From Platynereis dumerilii (lineage: Eukaryota; Annelida; Polychaeta; Phyllodocida; Nereididae): DNA of 64,000 bases. The position numbers and the translations under genes were made by a program. Below, one piece after another: positions 36,842-49,189 of the stretch. The stretch spans positions 558,001 through 622,000 of the forward strand of contig JAPTHN010000039.1 of the NCBI GenBank assembly GCA_026936325.1. Direction: 5' to 3'. Under the pieces are notes generated by a model that worked only from the letters and a program-made list of their open reading frames with translations, did not search any database and was not told the origin of the DNA. Position 1 is the first letter of the stretch; every line of letters starts with the position of its first letter.

Positions 36842-37250
36842 TATTAATGCTGTGCGCGGTTTCAAGTCCCTTTAGATAAGGCAGACGCAGATAAGATGTT
36901 CAATGTTAAGTTACGGACCGTTCAGAATTTATGACTTGGGGAGGGGGGGGGGGTTGGAGTGATGCGGTCTCCACCCACCCAGTCATAAATTCTGATTCTG
37001 AACAGCCCCCGTTTTCTATTTTGTGATTTATCGCAATCTGTTTGTGTTCCTGATTGTTTCCGTTGGTTTTTGTACAATATCAAACAGAGTCACATCTATT
37101 TCAAAATCACTTTTCCATACACAGTTAATCCTCTTTTCTCAATCACTTTGTATGTACAGGAAGTTCTTCTAATCAAATCTATATCTGTGCTTATTCATCA
37201 AAACCAATAGTAAAACATAATTTCTGGGAAGTGATAAATAAAAATGATAG
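36842..37250 (+). repeat. Paralogous segment P2, right part
   Basis: It continues the match to P1 (19470-19760) after the long-TIR element. It is itself broken by the small MITE at 36914-37010. The sequence from TTTTCTATTTTGTGATTTAT to about 37215 aligns well with P1. Confidence 0.65.
36914..37010. mobile_element. Minimal MITE, same family as 37679-38087
   Basis: GGACCGTTCAGAATTTATGA on the left is mirrored by a right arm reading, in reverse complement, GGGCTGTTCAGAATC, then AGAATTTATGACTGGG. The centre is a G run and a short spacer. About 97 bp in all, so nearly all terminal repeat. Confidence 0.7.
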
Positions 37251-37678
37251 AATTTTATTCAAAAAGCCTCCCTCATGCACAACTGTATCCTTTCCTTTCA
37301 AAATTATCTGCTCTTTTTAAAGAAAGTTTATGTGTAGAAAATGAAATCTACACATCATATGAAATTGCTGATAATTTCCGGTCGACCATTACCACAGTAC
37401 AACTACATGTATGTTTGCGAACATTAGTACTGTAACATTGTGTAACAAAATTTCAACTTGAGACTGTTATTTCCCAGTTGCTTATGTCATAAGAGATGGA
37501 GCAGCACTAAAATTACCTTCTAAACGTTTTTCAAAAATGTTGGATATTCTGCTTACATTAATAATTAAAATGCCACAATACTATTAATAAGAAACTACAT
37601 TGCATTAAAGCTGGACTGAATACCATTTCTGTGTCCTTCAGAGACTCTCAGTTTTTTTGCTCAAATTACTGTTAATTA

Positions 37679-38087
37679 GGGACCGTTCAGAATTTATTAC
37701 TGGGGGGGGTGGGAGTTTTGCCGGAACTTCCCGTCAAAAATTGAAACCCTCCTTGAGCTTCATGTGGATTTTTAGTACCCCACCCTTAGGTTTCATACGT
37801 ATTTTTAGTACCCCCCCCCCCTCGACATACAAAGCAATACACACACTATATATACTGTTATACTAGGTCACGCGTACAGATTCATGCTATTTCCCGGACT
37901 TTTGCGCTTAAAAATGGTGATAAAGTGAGAGTGTGCGTGTTTTATAACATTTTTTCTTTGTCAAAATTTCTCCCCCCCCTTGGAAATGTTGTCAAAAATT
38001 AATACCCCCAATTGAAACACGTGTGAAAAGTTAGTACCCCCTCAGGCAAAACTCCCACCTCCCCAGTCATAAATTCTGAATGATCCC
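37679..38087. mobile_element. MITE with TTA duplication (PIF/Harbinger-like)
   Basis: TTA flanks both ends (37676-37678 and 38088-38090). The left end GGGACCGTTCAGAATTTAT and the inverted right end GGGATCATTCAGAATTTAT continue into GGGAGTTTTGCC. The interior has C runs and two GTACCCC blocks. A 3-bp TTA duplication fits PIF/Harbinger. 409 bp, non-coding. Confidence 0.8.
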
Positions 38088-38090
38088 TTA

Positions 38091-38504
38091 TTTTGTCTGA
38101 ATTTGCTGTTTGTAATATTTCCGTCAAACCTTAATGCTTTCGCATGAAAGGTAGGAAACTATGGTTCTGCTGTATTTTACTTGATTTAATATATTTTCTG
38201 TCGGTCAATTTGTTGATTTTTCGAATCAATATTCAACTTTCTCTTCACTTAAAGAAAATACTTCTGTTTCAACATTTTTCGGTTGTGTTTCAACAATTAA
38301 TTTAAGTGATATAGTTAACATTTAACATAATTTTTTTTCTCCTACATGAATTATGATTGAATGAAATTCAAATTTTCTATCATGTGTCAAAATTTATTGA
38401 TTTTTTATATACCAATAGCTGATATATCACCCTAAACCAGTGTATGAATAAATTGGCCATTTGCAGGGTTTTACATTGCAGCCCTTTTAATTTTCAAGTT
38501 CTTG
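38091..38504. other. Gene-free spacer
   Basis: Very AT-rich, nothing recognised. Confidence 0.5.
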
Positions 38505-38517
38505 TCTTCTCAATACA

Positions 38518-38823
38518 GAGTTCCTAAGTGGCCTAATGGTTAAGAGTGCTTGTTTGCACAACCACTGGCTCTGAGGGCGTGGGTTCGAATCCCACCCCGG
38601 AACTCAATTTAGTCCGAGCCCATGGGACATTAAATGGAGGCGGGTTGTATCCAGTGTTCTATGCTGGGGCAACTGAAAGACCCTGGGCATCCCTGAATTA
38701 ATAGGGTATGTACCAGACTCACAGTCTTCTCATCTCATCATCGTACGGCGATCACCTGCCTCGATATAGCCCACTAAGGTGCTGCTGAGGCGTAAAACAC
38801 AAACAAACAAACAAACAAACAAA
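38518..38823 (+). mobile_element. tRNA-derived SINE, full copy
   Basis: The A box TGGCCTAATGG (38529) and B box GGTTCGAATCC (38582) lie in a tRNA-like head. A conserved body follows (CCGAGCCCATGGGACATTAA ... GGTGCTGCTGAGGCG), then an (AAAC)n tail. Target duplication TCTTCTCAAT(A/G)CA lies at 38505-38517 and 38824-38836. Pol III would transcribe it. An unseen LINE would mobilise it. Confidence 0.9.
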
Positions 38824-38836
38824 TCTTCTCAATGCA

Positions 38837-39329
38837 ACGTTGATTTTCTCAGACACGAAAAAAACTTCAAAATCAGCTTGAGACTGATTTAATATCAATT
38901 GAAGCGATCAACAGTTACTCAGGAGTGTGAAATACAACAGTTCATGAGGAAATATAAGAGTTCATGTTGATTGCAGTTTGACACATGTGAACAACTGCAA
39001 TAATACCAAGTTGGCCTTTGCAGGTTATTGGTCAAAATTATGACATAATTTTTGAGCCAATATCACTTGCTTGGAAGCAAACTTTAAAAAGTGACACGCT
39101 ATGTGCAGCTTGACCAATCACCTGGCAGGATTTTCTGATGTCAGACCAAAAATTTAGCAACATTTTTTGTCATTTGGGAAAAGTCTATCAATATGAAATC
39201 ATCTGTAAAAGCGTCGTTTCATGTTTACTTTTATACCCAGTGGTTTTCATGATTAATCCAAAGTTAGAACATGAAGACTCTATAAAGTACATCCAAAGCC
39301 AAGGAAGCAAACACCACTGAGATGAATAC
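38837..39329. other. Gene-free spacer
   Basis: No feature could be supported before the inverted-repeat arm begins. Confidence 0.4.
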
Positions 39330-42300
39330 CAGCATTGACAGAGCATTGCATGAGTAGTACACAGACAGGGGCTCAACTAGAGGTTGTGGGGCCCGTAGGA
39401 TCAGTAAGGCTCGGGGCCCCTATCCGTGCCATCGGACGTCATTTAGTAGGGCTGATCATCGGTTGAAAATTTATGTTGGTTTATTGGACAAATCTTATAT
39501 TCTTGTTTCAGCTAAATATATCATTGGCTATTGCCTGTCTGATTCATATGAAATTAGGTACCAGAGTAGACTGAGAAGTATGTACTCAATTAAAGCCCCG
39601 AGATTTCACTAATGTTCCCACACGTGTAAAAACATACAAGAATCAGTCAGAATCAGACACAGTTTATTATGGCAATTTAATATTATATTATTAGTACATT
39701 TCATCCACCATACAGATATAGGCAGGCCCATAACTACGCTATTCCAGATTCCACAGGATGTTACCAGAAAAAAATTCCCTGTACTGTACAGTTTCACATC
39801 AGTTTGCAATTAAAGGATAAAATCAAACAGTAAAAAATGACGCGGCTTTTATTCAAAATGGTCAACCGATTCCATTACTAATGTTTCTTGTTTTTACTGT
39901 CGATTTAAAATAAATGTATCTATCTATCTGTCTATCTACTTCCATACTAAGTCTTAGTAAACCAACAATGTCCAACATCACTGAAATATTTTATTAGTAG
40001 GGCCAAATCGACATCAAAACTGATACGCTAATGGCTTATTCATTATGTGCCAAGACTCCAAGGGCCCCTTGAACTGTTCCTAAGTTTTTCTGATGTATTA
40101 ATGTATGTCTGATCAAGGCCGCGCTTCAAATTGTATTCATGTAATAACAGCTTACAAAGCAGTTAACAGACCAAATTGACATCTACTGATAATTTATATA
40201 TTGCCTCATTCATTTCACAAACTTCTCGGGGCCCCTGGAATACATTTTTCTGAGACACTAATTTTGCCTACCTAAATTTGTCGCAGCTCATTCATGCTGA
40301 AAGACTCCGGGTCCCCCTGAACAACTCCAATATTTTTCAGATGCATAATTCCGCCTGCCTCACTTTTAGACTTACTTTGAAGGGCTCCCACTAATACCTC
40401 ATTCATGGTGAAAGACTCTGTTGGCCCCCAAACTAATCCAACATTTTTCAGATATATAATTCTGCCTTCCTGACTTATAAACTTACTTTAAAGGGCCCCA
40501 CTAATACCTCATTCATGTTAAAAGACTCCAGGGTCGCCCCATGACTATTCCAACATTTTCAGGTAGTTGAGCTGCTGGGCCAACTCTTTCAATTTTTGTT
40601 TGATGCGTCCCTTCTTTTGAAAGAAAGCTTATAAATTTTTTATCTGTGGGTCCCTTAAAGGAATTCAACATTTTTTGGACCAATAATGTATAATATTCTA
40701 TAATTGTATCAAACCAACGTTAGAGAATTTAAAGGGCCCCAGGCCCCACTTCAGAGTTTTTGGTTACCTACCATAGCTGTTTTATATTTGACGTGTCAGT
40801 TCTTTAGAAATTAATCAGATACAATGTTAATTCATCCATGAGGGACCGCCAACGGAATTTTTTTTATTTTATTTTTTTGCTTTAATTTTTTTACCCCATT
40901 TGGGAGTGGGGGCCTCCCTTGAGGGGTTGGGGCCCGTAGGGAAACCCTAGCCAGCCCCATGGTAGTTGAGCCACTGTACACAGAGCACCACAGCATGGAT
41001 TATTCAGGTCCTTCCTGGTCACAGAAACACTCCTTCTTATCCTTTCCTTACATCTCAATCACAGACTGAGCCTCTTTGTGTTGGTTCAATAGACACTGAT
41101 TTATCTGCAGTATCATATCATTTGTCATGCAACTTATTATGCAGCAACCAACTGTGTTTGATAACTTATTCTCAATCTTCACTATTCTTTTATGGTTTTT
41201 GGCGAATAGATTCGGGTTCACGTTAACAATGCTAATCAGAAGTGTACCTAACTTAAGTCATGGTTTGTCTGCGCTTCCCAAACATGTTGAATTTTTCTAA
41301 TTGCTTGAAAGAGATCTTTTACACTTCCTGTCTACCAATCATTTCTGTCCTTTGCATACGATACCAAAATTCTAGGATTGTTTCAATTATGGATGAACTC
41401 TTGATGTACAGTTCTGCCCTCACTTTAAAATCTTGGCATTATTTTCTACTTCACTTCAGTAATTTGATGTGCCATGTCATAAGCATGCGAAACCCATCAG
41501 GATGATGCTTCAGGCAGTTATATAGTCTGCAACTTGGCTCTGGATAAATATATTAAACTTTCACAAAGACTATGTCATCCTGTGAACTGAAGGTTAATTG
41601 CAAAGCAAACAGTAAGAAATATTTTTCCCAACAATGAATCGTCTGTATAAGGTGACATGGTCATACATTTAATCCTGAATATCAATTTACTGATCAATGT
41701 TGCAGTGTGCGGTGTGCCTGTGGTTAGCAGGTCAAAAAGTTTGCAGCTAATTTTCCATGTGACACTGTCTTATAAATAATGTAGAGCTCACCTCTTCACC
41801 TGAACTTAATGATGACACCTCTTTCCTGGCTAACATCTAAGCGTTCGCTGAAAATGAACAACTCCTTGCATATCACCAAAATAACCCCTAAAAGCTGTCA
41901 GTATAAAGGTGAATGCCTGCGTTCAGCTAATAATGCTCTTAAACACTCAGACTCTTTTATTTCTTATTCATAAAAAGAAACAATAACCATGTAAGTATTG
42001 TTATCTAAACAGCTAAGAGCTTTCATCTTTCGTCATGTGTGTCTTTGTTAATTAATCATTCAGTTGGACAGAACAGATTCAAAGTCAGGATCAATTTACA
42101 AAACCATGTGGTATGTAGTCTGTGAGATGGACTAGCAATCCAGTGAATTCTATCTCCTATCCAGGCTATCCCTGAATTGATGGTGTCTTTATTAGGTTAG
42201 GGGTTGTGTGCAAAGGAGATGTGGAGACGTGCACAGAATTTGCTTCTCGTTAGGAAGAAGAAAGTTGTGTGTGATTTTGTGCCTCAGCTTCTAGTGGTGC

Positions 42301-42775
42301 CAAATGCGCTGCAAATTATAGATAATTGCATAGACACATCTCACATATCCAGTGATTGATATGGTCCACATGCAGTAAGGAAGTTTCGATAAGACATTTT
42401 CAAGGAACTATACAAAATGCGTCTTCAGTTTGATGGAGGCACAACTCTAACTTGAGCTTGGCAAAGAGACAAATTGATGCAAACCCAAATGTAGTCCAGA
42501 ATCTAAAATGCAGGCCTAATCATGTACATTGAAAATGTGCAAATGCTGAGAACTGTAGTTTGCTATGATACATAGTATTTGTCGCATGGCAAAAGAAATG
42601 ATACTGCAGATATATCAGGGTCTGACTGGGGCCAATACAAAGAGACTCAGTCTGTGATTGAGATAATTTGAGGGACAGATAAGAAGGGGGGTTTCTGTGA
42701 CCAGGAAAGCCCTGAATAATTCATACTACAGTGCTCTGCGTATGCAATACCAACTACTCATGCAATGCTCTGTCA
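39330..42775. repeat. Inverted-repeat pair, left arm split by a hAT
   Basis: The left arm (about 39334-39365 and 40985-41100) reads GCATTGACAGAGCATTGCAT, then CACAGAGCACC and TCCTGGTCACAGAAAC. The right arm (about 42600-42775) gives the same order in reverse complement. The 1.5-kb centre (41110-42590) holds no gene I can support. Related sequence occurs near 53110 and 57640. Confidence 0.65.
39366..40976. mobile_element. Non-autonomous hAT element (1,611 bp)
   Basis: Perfect 8-bp target duplication TACACAGA (39358-39365 and 40977-40984). Ends CAGGGGCTCAACTA and, inverted, CAGTGGCTCAACTA, both followed by GGGGCCCGTAG nearby. The interior has four or five tandem modules of about 111 bp (CTCATTCATG near 40204, 40287, 40398 and 40508), each ending in GGGCCCC-like words. 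No transposase. Confidence 0.9.
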
Positions 42776-42959
42776 ATGCCAGTGTTCGTCTAAGTGGTGG
42801 TTCTTGCATGAACTTATGTGCTGCAAGTGATATTTTTAAACAGTGCCCTGAGCATTGCTGTTTTTTGGTTTCTTTTAATGGAGCAAACATAGGCATGGAC
42901 ATAGAAAACCTTATTTGGTAATTGTAGGTACCTGCCATCTTAATATGGATGAATTTCCT

Positions 42960-45540
42960 GACCAAATAAAGCTAAAAGTACAATATTATGGCACAAAAGC
43001 ATGTAGATTATAGAAAGTCCGATATGCATGTCAGGAACCTTCCAGTAAAATACGCTATAGCATGGCTCCAGGCAGCAAAGCCTGATTCAAAGGAGAAACA
43101 AGATCTCAGCTCAGCTGTGGTCATTCACCCAACCAGATTAAATGCACTTGTCAGCACATAAACAGTAAGTGTAGCTCTCCCTCTGGGCAACTTCACAACT
43201 CTTGAAGGCTGTTTCATAATCAGTTAAATTAATATCAATACTTAGCCATATTGAGTTCCCATTGAGGGTGTCAGGCACATGGACTGTGATTTCTCATTAT
43301 TTCCCTCCAGAACGACAATCTTGATCTCCACCCTTGACACTTGCCTGACAGCCCTGACATCCAACCATCAGAGAAGTATAACACAAGAAACCCCAAACCA
43401 AGTACATTATGGCATTACGGGTCATGTAAATTTGTAAATTTGTATGGAAGATCTCGTTATACTCAACAAACATGCCACAGAAGAAATTTGATACAAGTTT
43501 GATGTACTGAGTCTCAGTTTGCATACATTGTTGGGAAAGACGAGGTTTGAACTTTGCAAACTATTCATTTTAAAAGTTCATGACATGGTTTATTTAACTT
43601 ACAGTACCTTATTACATATCTATGTATTCGAAGCCAAATCTGAGCCCATGAAAAATTACAGACAAACAAATATTGTTTTCTTGGCATGCTGAGCATATAA
43701 TTTCGTCTTCTGGGACAATCTCCCAAAGGACCGTTAAAAAATATGATCACAATGAACTGTGGTACTTGTTCATTGAGGGAAAATGAAGTGCATTTAAACA
43801 TATAGAGAGCCTCCATTCTAGTCTTCAATGTCATATAATTATATTGTTTCTTCCCTCAGCCAGCATGAGTCGACCACTCATCACTGTTACATAAGGTCAA
43901 CATATTTTACTTAGATATTCCACTTCAAATGATAAAACAAGTACAATAAAGAACGACAGAAGGGAGCAAAAGATGTGAACAAACTTTAAGATAGGCCTAC
44001 TGTCTTTTACCCCAGGAATCTCCCAGCATTATATAGGACTGGGCAAGCAGGCACAGCAGTGGACTTTTTGCTGGATCCTTATTCTGCTTCTGCCTGAGAC
44101 CAATCATTGTTCCTCCAGGCATGCAATAAAAGTAGCGAGGCAAGCCAATGACAAAAGTATTTCAGGAGCAGCCAGGAGCTACACGGAATGTTAATAAAGG
44201 TTACGTCGATTGCACCTTGCAGCTGGCTGCTTTTTTATTTCCCAAGCCATTGTCTTTACAGTTTCTCTGGCCTCGATTACTGAAGCTTTTTCCTCCCTTG
44301 CCCTCTTGTATTTTTATCTTTAATCTACTAAGCACCAGTAACTTTTTTTTTGTTTTGTTTATGTTAAAAACTTCATGGAAAATGTCACCATTATGACATG
44401 TCAGGGTTTCAAAATATGTCCTCTTCTACATTTCATTATCATGATTCTTGTTTCTATTAATGTGCAAAAGAGGATTAAAAAATCCAGGACCATTACACTG
44501 TAAACCAAAATCAGTTACATGTATGCCAAAGTTCTAAAGAGAATGGAAAAAATTAACCATGATCAACACTGCAAAGACAAGACAAGATTAGCAACTGTGA
44601 ATATTGAAAACCAGATCCATGTCTAGGGCAATGACAAATGTTGAAGGAAGAAAGCAATAAGCAATAAAGTACCTTCAGCTAATGAGGGTCTAATGGGCAA
44701 CAGTTTCCACACAGCCACTAAGAAAAATAATTGGATGATGTTGCCAGGACTCACAGAGTGGAATGAAGCTCCATGTGTTGAGTGGCAAAGGGCAGACGAG
44801 GCTTAATGAAGGTTGCTGTGATTACTACAGCAGTCTGCCAGAATATCATTTCTCAACTGGACCTTTTCTTGCTTGGAAGGCTGACAAGCAAACTGGAGTG
44901 ATATGTCTTTCTCCATTAGCAGAACAATCTTATATAATTTCCAAGCAGAATGGTGCACTTGCACAACCGAACATTTCCATGCTCTCCCATGCCTTCTAAC
45001 TCCCATACCAGCCATTACACTCACTTGTCAAAAAAATAGTAACAGAAATTTCTATAGATGAATTAAAATATTTATCAAAAATTAGTTTTAACATTAACAT
45101 AGCAGTAAACTTAGAATAATATTTGGATTATATGTCCATATATCCATATTTCAGCTAATTTCCAGTGATTTACTTTTAGAATGAAGTGAGGGCATGGAGT
45201 TGAGGTAAGTATTTGTGAACATTGGTTGAATTGTAATATATGATACTATTAAGTGTATTTGAATCCCTTCATCTGTTTAATGTTTTTGCATACCTTGGCA
45301 AAATGTCTTGTGCCAAATATAAACATTTGCATGAGCCCGGACATTGATAGGCTCTTTCAAGTGCTTGATTGGTTGTCAGATCACAATCAATTTTTCCAAC
45401 ATCATGGCAAAGACAAGTTTGGCTTCAGGGAAATGCAATATTACTTTTAAAAGAGACCTGACAAATCATCCACTTCAGACTGAAACAGTTTGATTGCTCC
45501 GAAAGGAGTTCTGTTACAATCCTTGGTGTGAGATTAAATT
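42960..45540 (+). repeat. S1: copy of an unclassified complex repeat
   Basis: 43120-43560 matches S2 (46230-46660) and S4 (59810-60250). 43985-45530 matches S2 (47440-48990) at high identity and S3 (54650-55930) at lower identity. It contains the core repeat at 44085-44240. Several short frames are shared between S1 and S2 (for example LAWKADKQTGVICLSPLA) but not kept in S3, so they are not called genes. It also preserves, near 43893-43920, the empty insertion sites for the MITE and mariner found in S4. Confidence 0.8.
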
Positions 45541-48500
45541 TCTCCAATATCAGATTTAATGTCTCACATGTGTGAGTTGCCTTTTGAGATGTTTGACAAA
45601 ATGCAGTTCAAGATAGTATGGAATCTTGTTAACCACGTAATACCAAAATTTTGCAGATTTGATGAAAAAAACCCAGGCCACTGGTCCATTTTATCATGCT
45701 TCGACAATAAGATAAAATGCATAAATACGGTTCATGCACTGGAGTTGACACCTCTTTTCATGTTTCACATAATCAATAAGTAAAGTCCTAACCCATCTCA
45801 CACATTGTGCAAACTATCTAAATAAAGATTACTTTCCCGACAAAGTGAAGCTGAAAAGTATAATAGCACATTAAGAGAGCTATTTACTGTACATGAACCA
45901 GTTTGCAAAATACATTGTTTGTAGCACAAATCATCATATACATGTAAATGATTATGTACTTAAACAGTCACTGCTGTCACTCTTCATTACTGAGGGATAA
46001 TAAGGCGTATCAATATAAATGGCCAAAATTCCAGTCAGACCAAGTTCCTTATAGTCTCACAGACCGACATCAGCAGAGATAAAAGTCTTCAGTGTGGCTG
46101 TTTTTATAAGATTTCTATGCTGTAACATGGTTTGGACAACACATCTTACTGAGACAGTACTCAGTGGCTTTCCGATAAAGCATGCAGTTAGTAGAAAATT
46201 GCTCCATGGCTGCTTGCATCAAAGCCTGATTCCCAGATATGGTTATTCACCCAATCAGATTGAATGCACTTGTCAGCACATAAACAGTAATTGTATCTCT
46301 TCCCCCTGGCAACTTAACATATCTTGTGGGTAGTTTTATGATCAGTGAATTCCACCTCTAAGCTAAACAATATTAGGTTCAACAAAGGATGTGAGGTACA
46401 ATTACTGTGATTTCTCATAGTTACCCTCCAGAATAACAACCTTGATCTCTATCGCTTACAGTTACACTGGCCTGACTGGCTTGAGCCGCCTGACATCCAG
46501 CCATCAGAGAAGTATGACACAAGAAACACCTAAGCCAAATTTGTATGGAAGATCTTGTTACTCGACAAGCAAGGCACAGAAGTAATATGGAACAACACTG
46601 ATATGGTGGGTCTCAGCTTACACTGTTTAGAAGCACTGTAGAGGTTCATGCTTTGCAAACTACATATACCATGGCATTGTGGTGTATTTATCTTACAGTA
46701 TAACAAATAACGCATCCATATATCACTTATTCCATAAGTCTTTTTAAGTTCAGTATATGGCCAACATGCTGTACTTAGATATATGCCACTCTGAATGATA
46801 AAACAAGTTTGTAAGGAATTATTGCACAGTTGGGTATGAGCCACATTCATCAAGAAACAAGATCTTAGGCCCGCATATCCCATCATTTCACATCCTGACC
46901 TTTTGCAGGATGACCAGTGGTAGGTCATCAAGTTAAAATTTACTTAAATGCACTTAGGTTCCCCTGTGGCCTAATTGGTAAGTGCGCTTGTCAACTGGCT
47001 TTGAGGGCGTGGGTTCAAATCTCACCACAGGAACTCACTTTAGTCCGAGCCCATGGGGCATTAAATGGAGGCGGGTTGTAGCCAGTATTCTATGCTGGGA
47101 CAACTGAAATACCCTGGGCACCCCTGAATTAATAGGGTATGTGCCAGACTCTCAGTCTTCTCATCTCATCATCATACGGCAGTCGCCTGCCTTGATATAG
47201 CCCACTTAGGTGCTGCAGAGGCGTAAAACACAAACAAACAAACAAACAACTTAAATGCATTTGTGAAAAGATATAATAGTGAAGTAGGCCCTTTCCTGCG
47301 CAATATGCATTTAGACTCCACTCCCAAGAATTCTATAAATATAAGAAAAGCAATGGACCAGCATAGACACAAATTTTAATGGTAAAACTAAAAAGATGAC
47401 AGACAGGATTCTTGAAGATTAGGGATTTGCAAGTACTTGAGAATGCTGCCATTTTCCACCAGTATTTTAACACTGTTCATGCCGTCAGAGCAGAGAACCT
47501 GCCTTTTACTGGATTCTTATTCTGCTTCTGTCTGAGGCCAACCATTGTTCCTCCAGGCATGCGATAAAAGTAGCGAGGCAAGCCACCGACAAAAGTATTT
47601 CAGGAGCAGCCAGGAGCTACAGGGAATGTTAATAAAGGTTACGTCGATTGCACTTGCAGCTGGCTGCTTTTTTTTTATCCAAGCCATTGTCTTTAAAGTT
47701 TCTCTTGCCTCGTTTATTGAAGCTTTTTCTTCCCTTGCCCTCTTGTAGTTTTATCTTTAATATACTAAGCACCAGTAACTTTTATTGTTTTGTTTATGTT
47801 AAAAACTTCATGGAAAATGTCACCATTATGACATGCCAGGGTTTCAAAATATGTCCTCTTCTACATTTCATTATCATGATTCTTGTTTCTATTAATGTGC
47901 AAAAGAGGATTTAAAAATCCAGGACCATTACACTGTAAACCAAAATCAGTTATGCCAAAGTTCTAAAGAAAATTGAAAAAATTAGCAAAGATCAACACTG
48001 CACAGACAAGACAAGATAAGCAGCTGTGAATATTGAAAACCAGATCCATGTCTAGGGCAATGACAAATGTTGAAGGAAGAAAGCAATAAGCAATAAAGTA
48101 CCTTCAGCTAATGAGGGTCTAATTGGCAACAGTTTCCACACAGCCACTAAGAAAAATAATTGGATGATGTTGCCAGGACTCACAGAGTGGAATGAAGCTC
48201 CATGTGTTGAGTGGCAAAGGGCAGACGATGCTTAATGAAGGTTGCTGTAATTACTACAACAGTCTGCCAGAATATCATTTCTCAACTGGATTTTCTTGCT
48301 TGGAAGGCTGACAAGCAAACTGGAGTGATATGTCTTTCTCCATTAGCAGTACAATCTAATATAATTTCCAAGCAGAATGATGCACTTGCACAACCAAACA
48401 TTTCCATGCTCTCCCATGCCTTCTAACTCCCATACCAGCCATTACACTCACTTGTCAAAAAAATAGTAACAGAAATTTCTATAGATGAATTAAAATATTT

Positions 48501-48990
48501 ATCAAAAATTAGTTTTAACATTAACATAGCAGTAAACTTAGGATAATATTTGGATTATATGTCCAATTGTCCATATATCCATATTTCAGCTAATTTCCAG
48601 TGATTTACTTTTAGAGTGCTGGGAAGTGACAGCATGGAGGGGTTAAGGGTAGGATTTATGAAAATTGGTTCAATTGTAATGTATGATACTATTAAGTGTA
48701 TTTGAATAATTGGAATCCCTTCATCTGTTTAATGTTTTGCATACCTTGGCAAAATGTCTTGTGCCAAATATAAACATTTGCATGAGCCGAGACATTGATT
48801 GGCTCTTTCAAGTGCTTGATAGGTTGTCAGATCACAATCAATTTTTCCAACATCATGGCAAAGACATTGACAAGTTTGGCTTCAGGGGAATCCAATATTA
48901 CTTTTAAAGGAGACCAGACAAATCATCCACTTCAGACTGAAACAGTTTGATTGCTCAGAAAGGAGTTCTGTTACAATCCTTGGTCTGATT
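45541..48990 (+). repeat. S2: second copy, with a SINE inside
   Basis: It extends further left than S1. 45700-45790 resembles 59600-59700 (GTTGACACCTCTTTTCATG against GTTGACACCTGTTTCATG). The 47510-48990 part is nearly the same as S1 at an offset of about 3,430 bp, which indicates a recent local duplication. The core repeat is at 47515-47670. Confidence 0.8.
46956..47248 (+). mobile_element. tRNA-derived SINE inserted in S2
   Basis: Same family as 38518: A box TGGCCTAATTGG, B-box region GGTTCAAATC, body CCGAGCCCATGGGGCATTAA, (AAAC)n tail. Target duplication ACTTAAATGCA(C/T)TT at 46942 and 47249. Confidence 0.9.
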
Positions 48991-49189
48991 TTAATCATTA
49001 ATCTGGCTTCCCACACACCCATGAATCATGAATTCTATTTGATTCAATCACGGAATTCACATTGTTTTTAGAATTTATTTCCACTGTCAAAGCCACATGT
49101 TGCATATATCAGGGAATTAAGATATTTTGTTGTGGATAGATAATGTTTGGCCTGGGTCTAGGATGTTCTACACCCTTGAGATATTTCTA

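Noticed and set aside
44763-48426. Short protein-like frames shared by S1 and S2
   Set aside because: The two copies are recent duplicates, so shared frames carry little weight. S3 does not preserve them.
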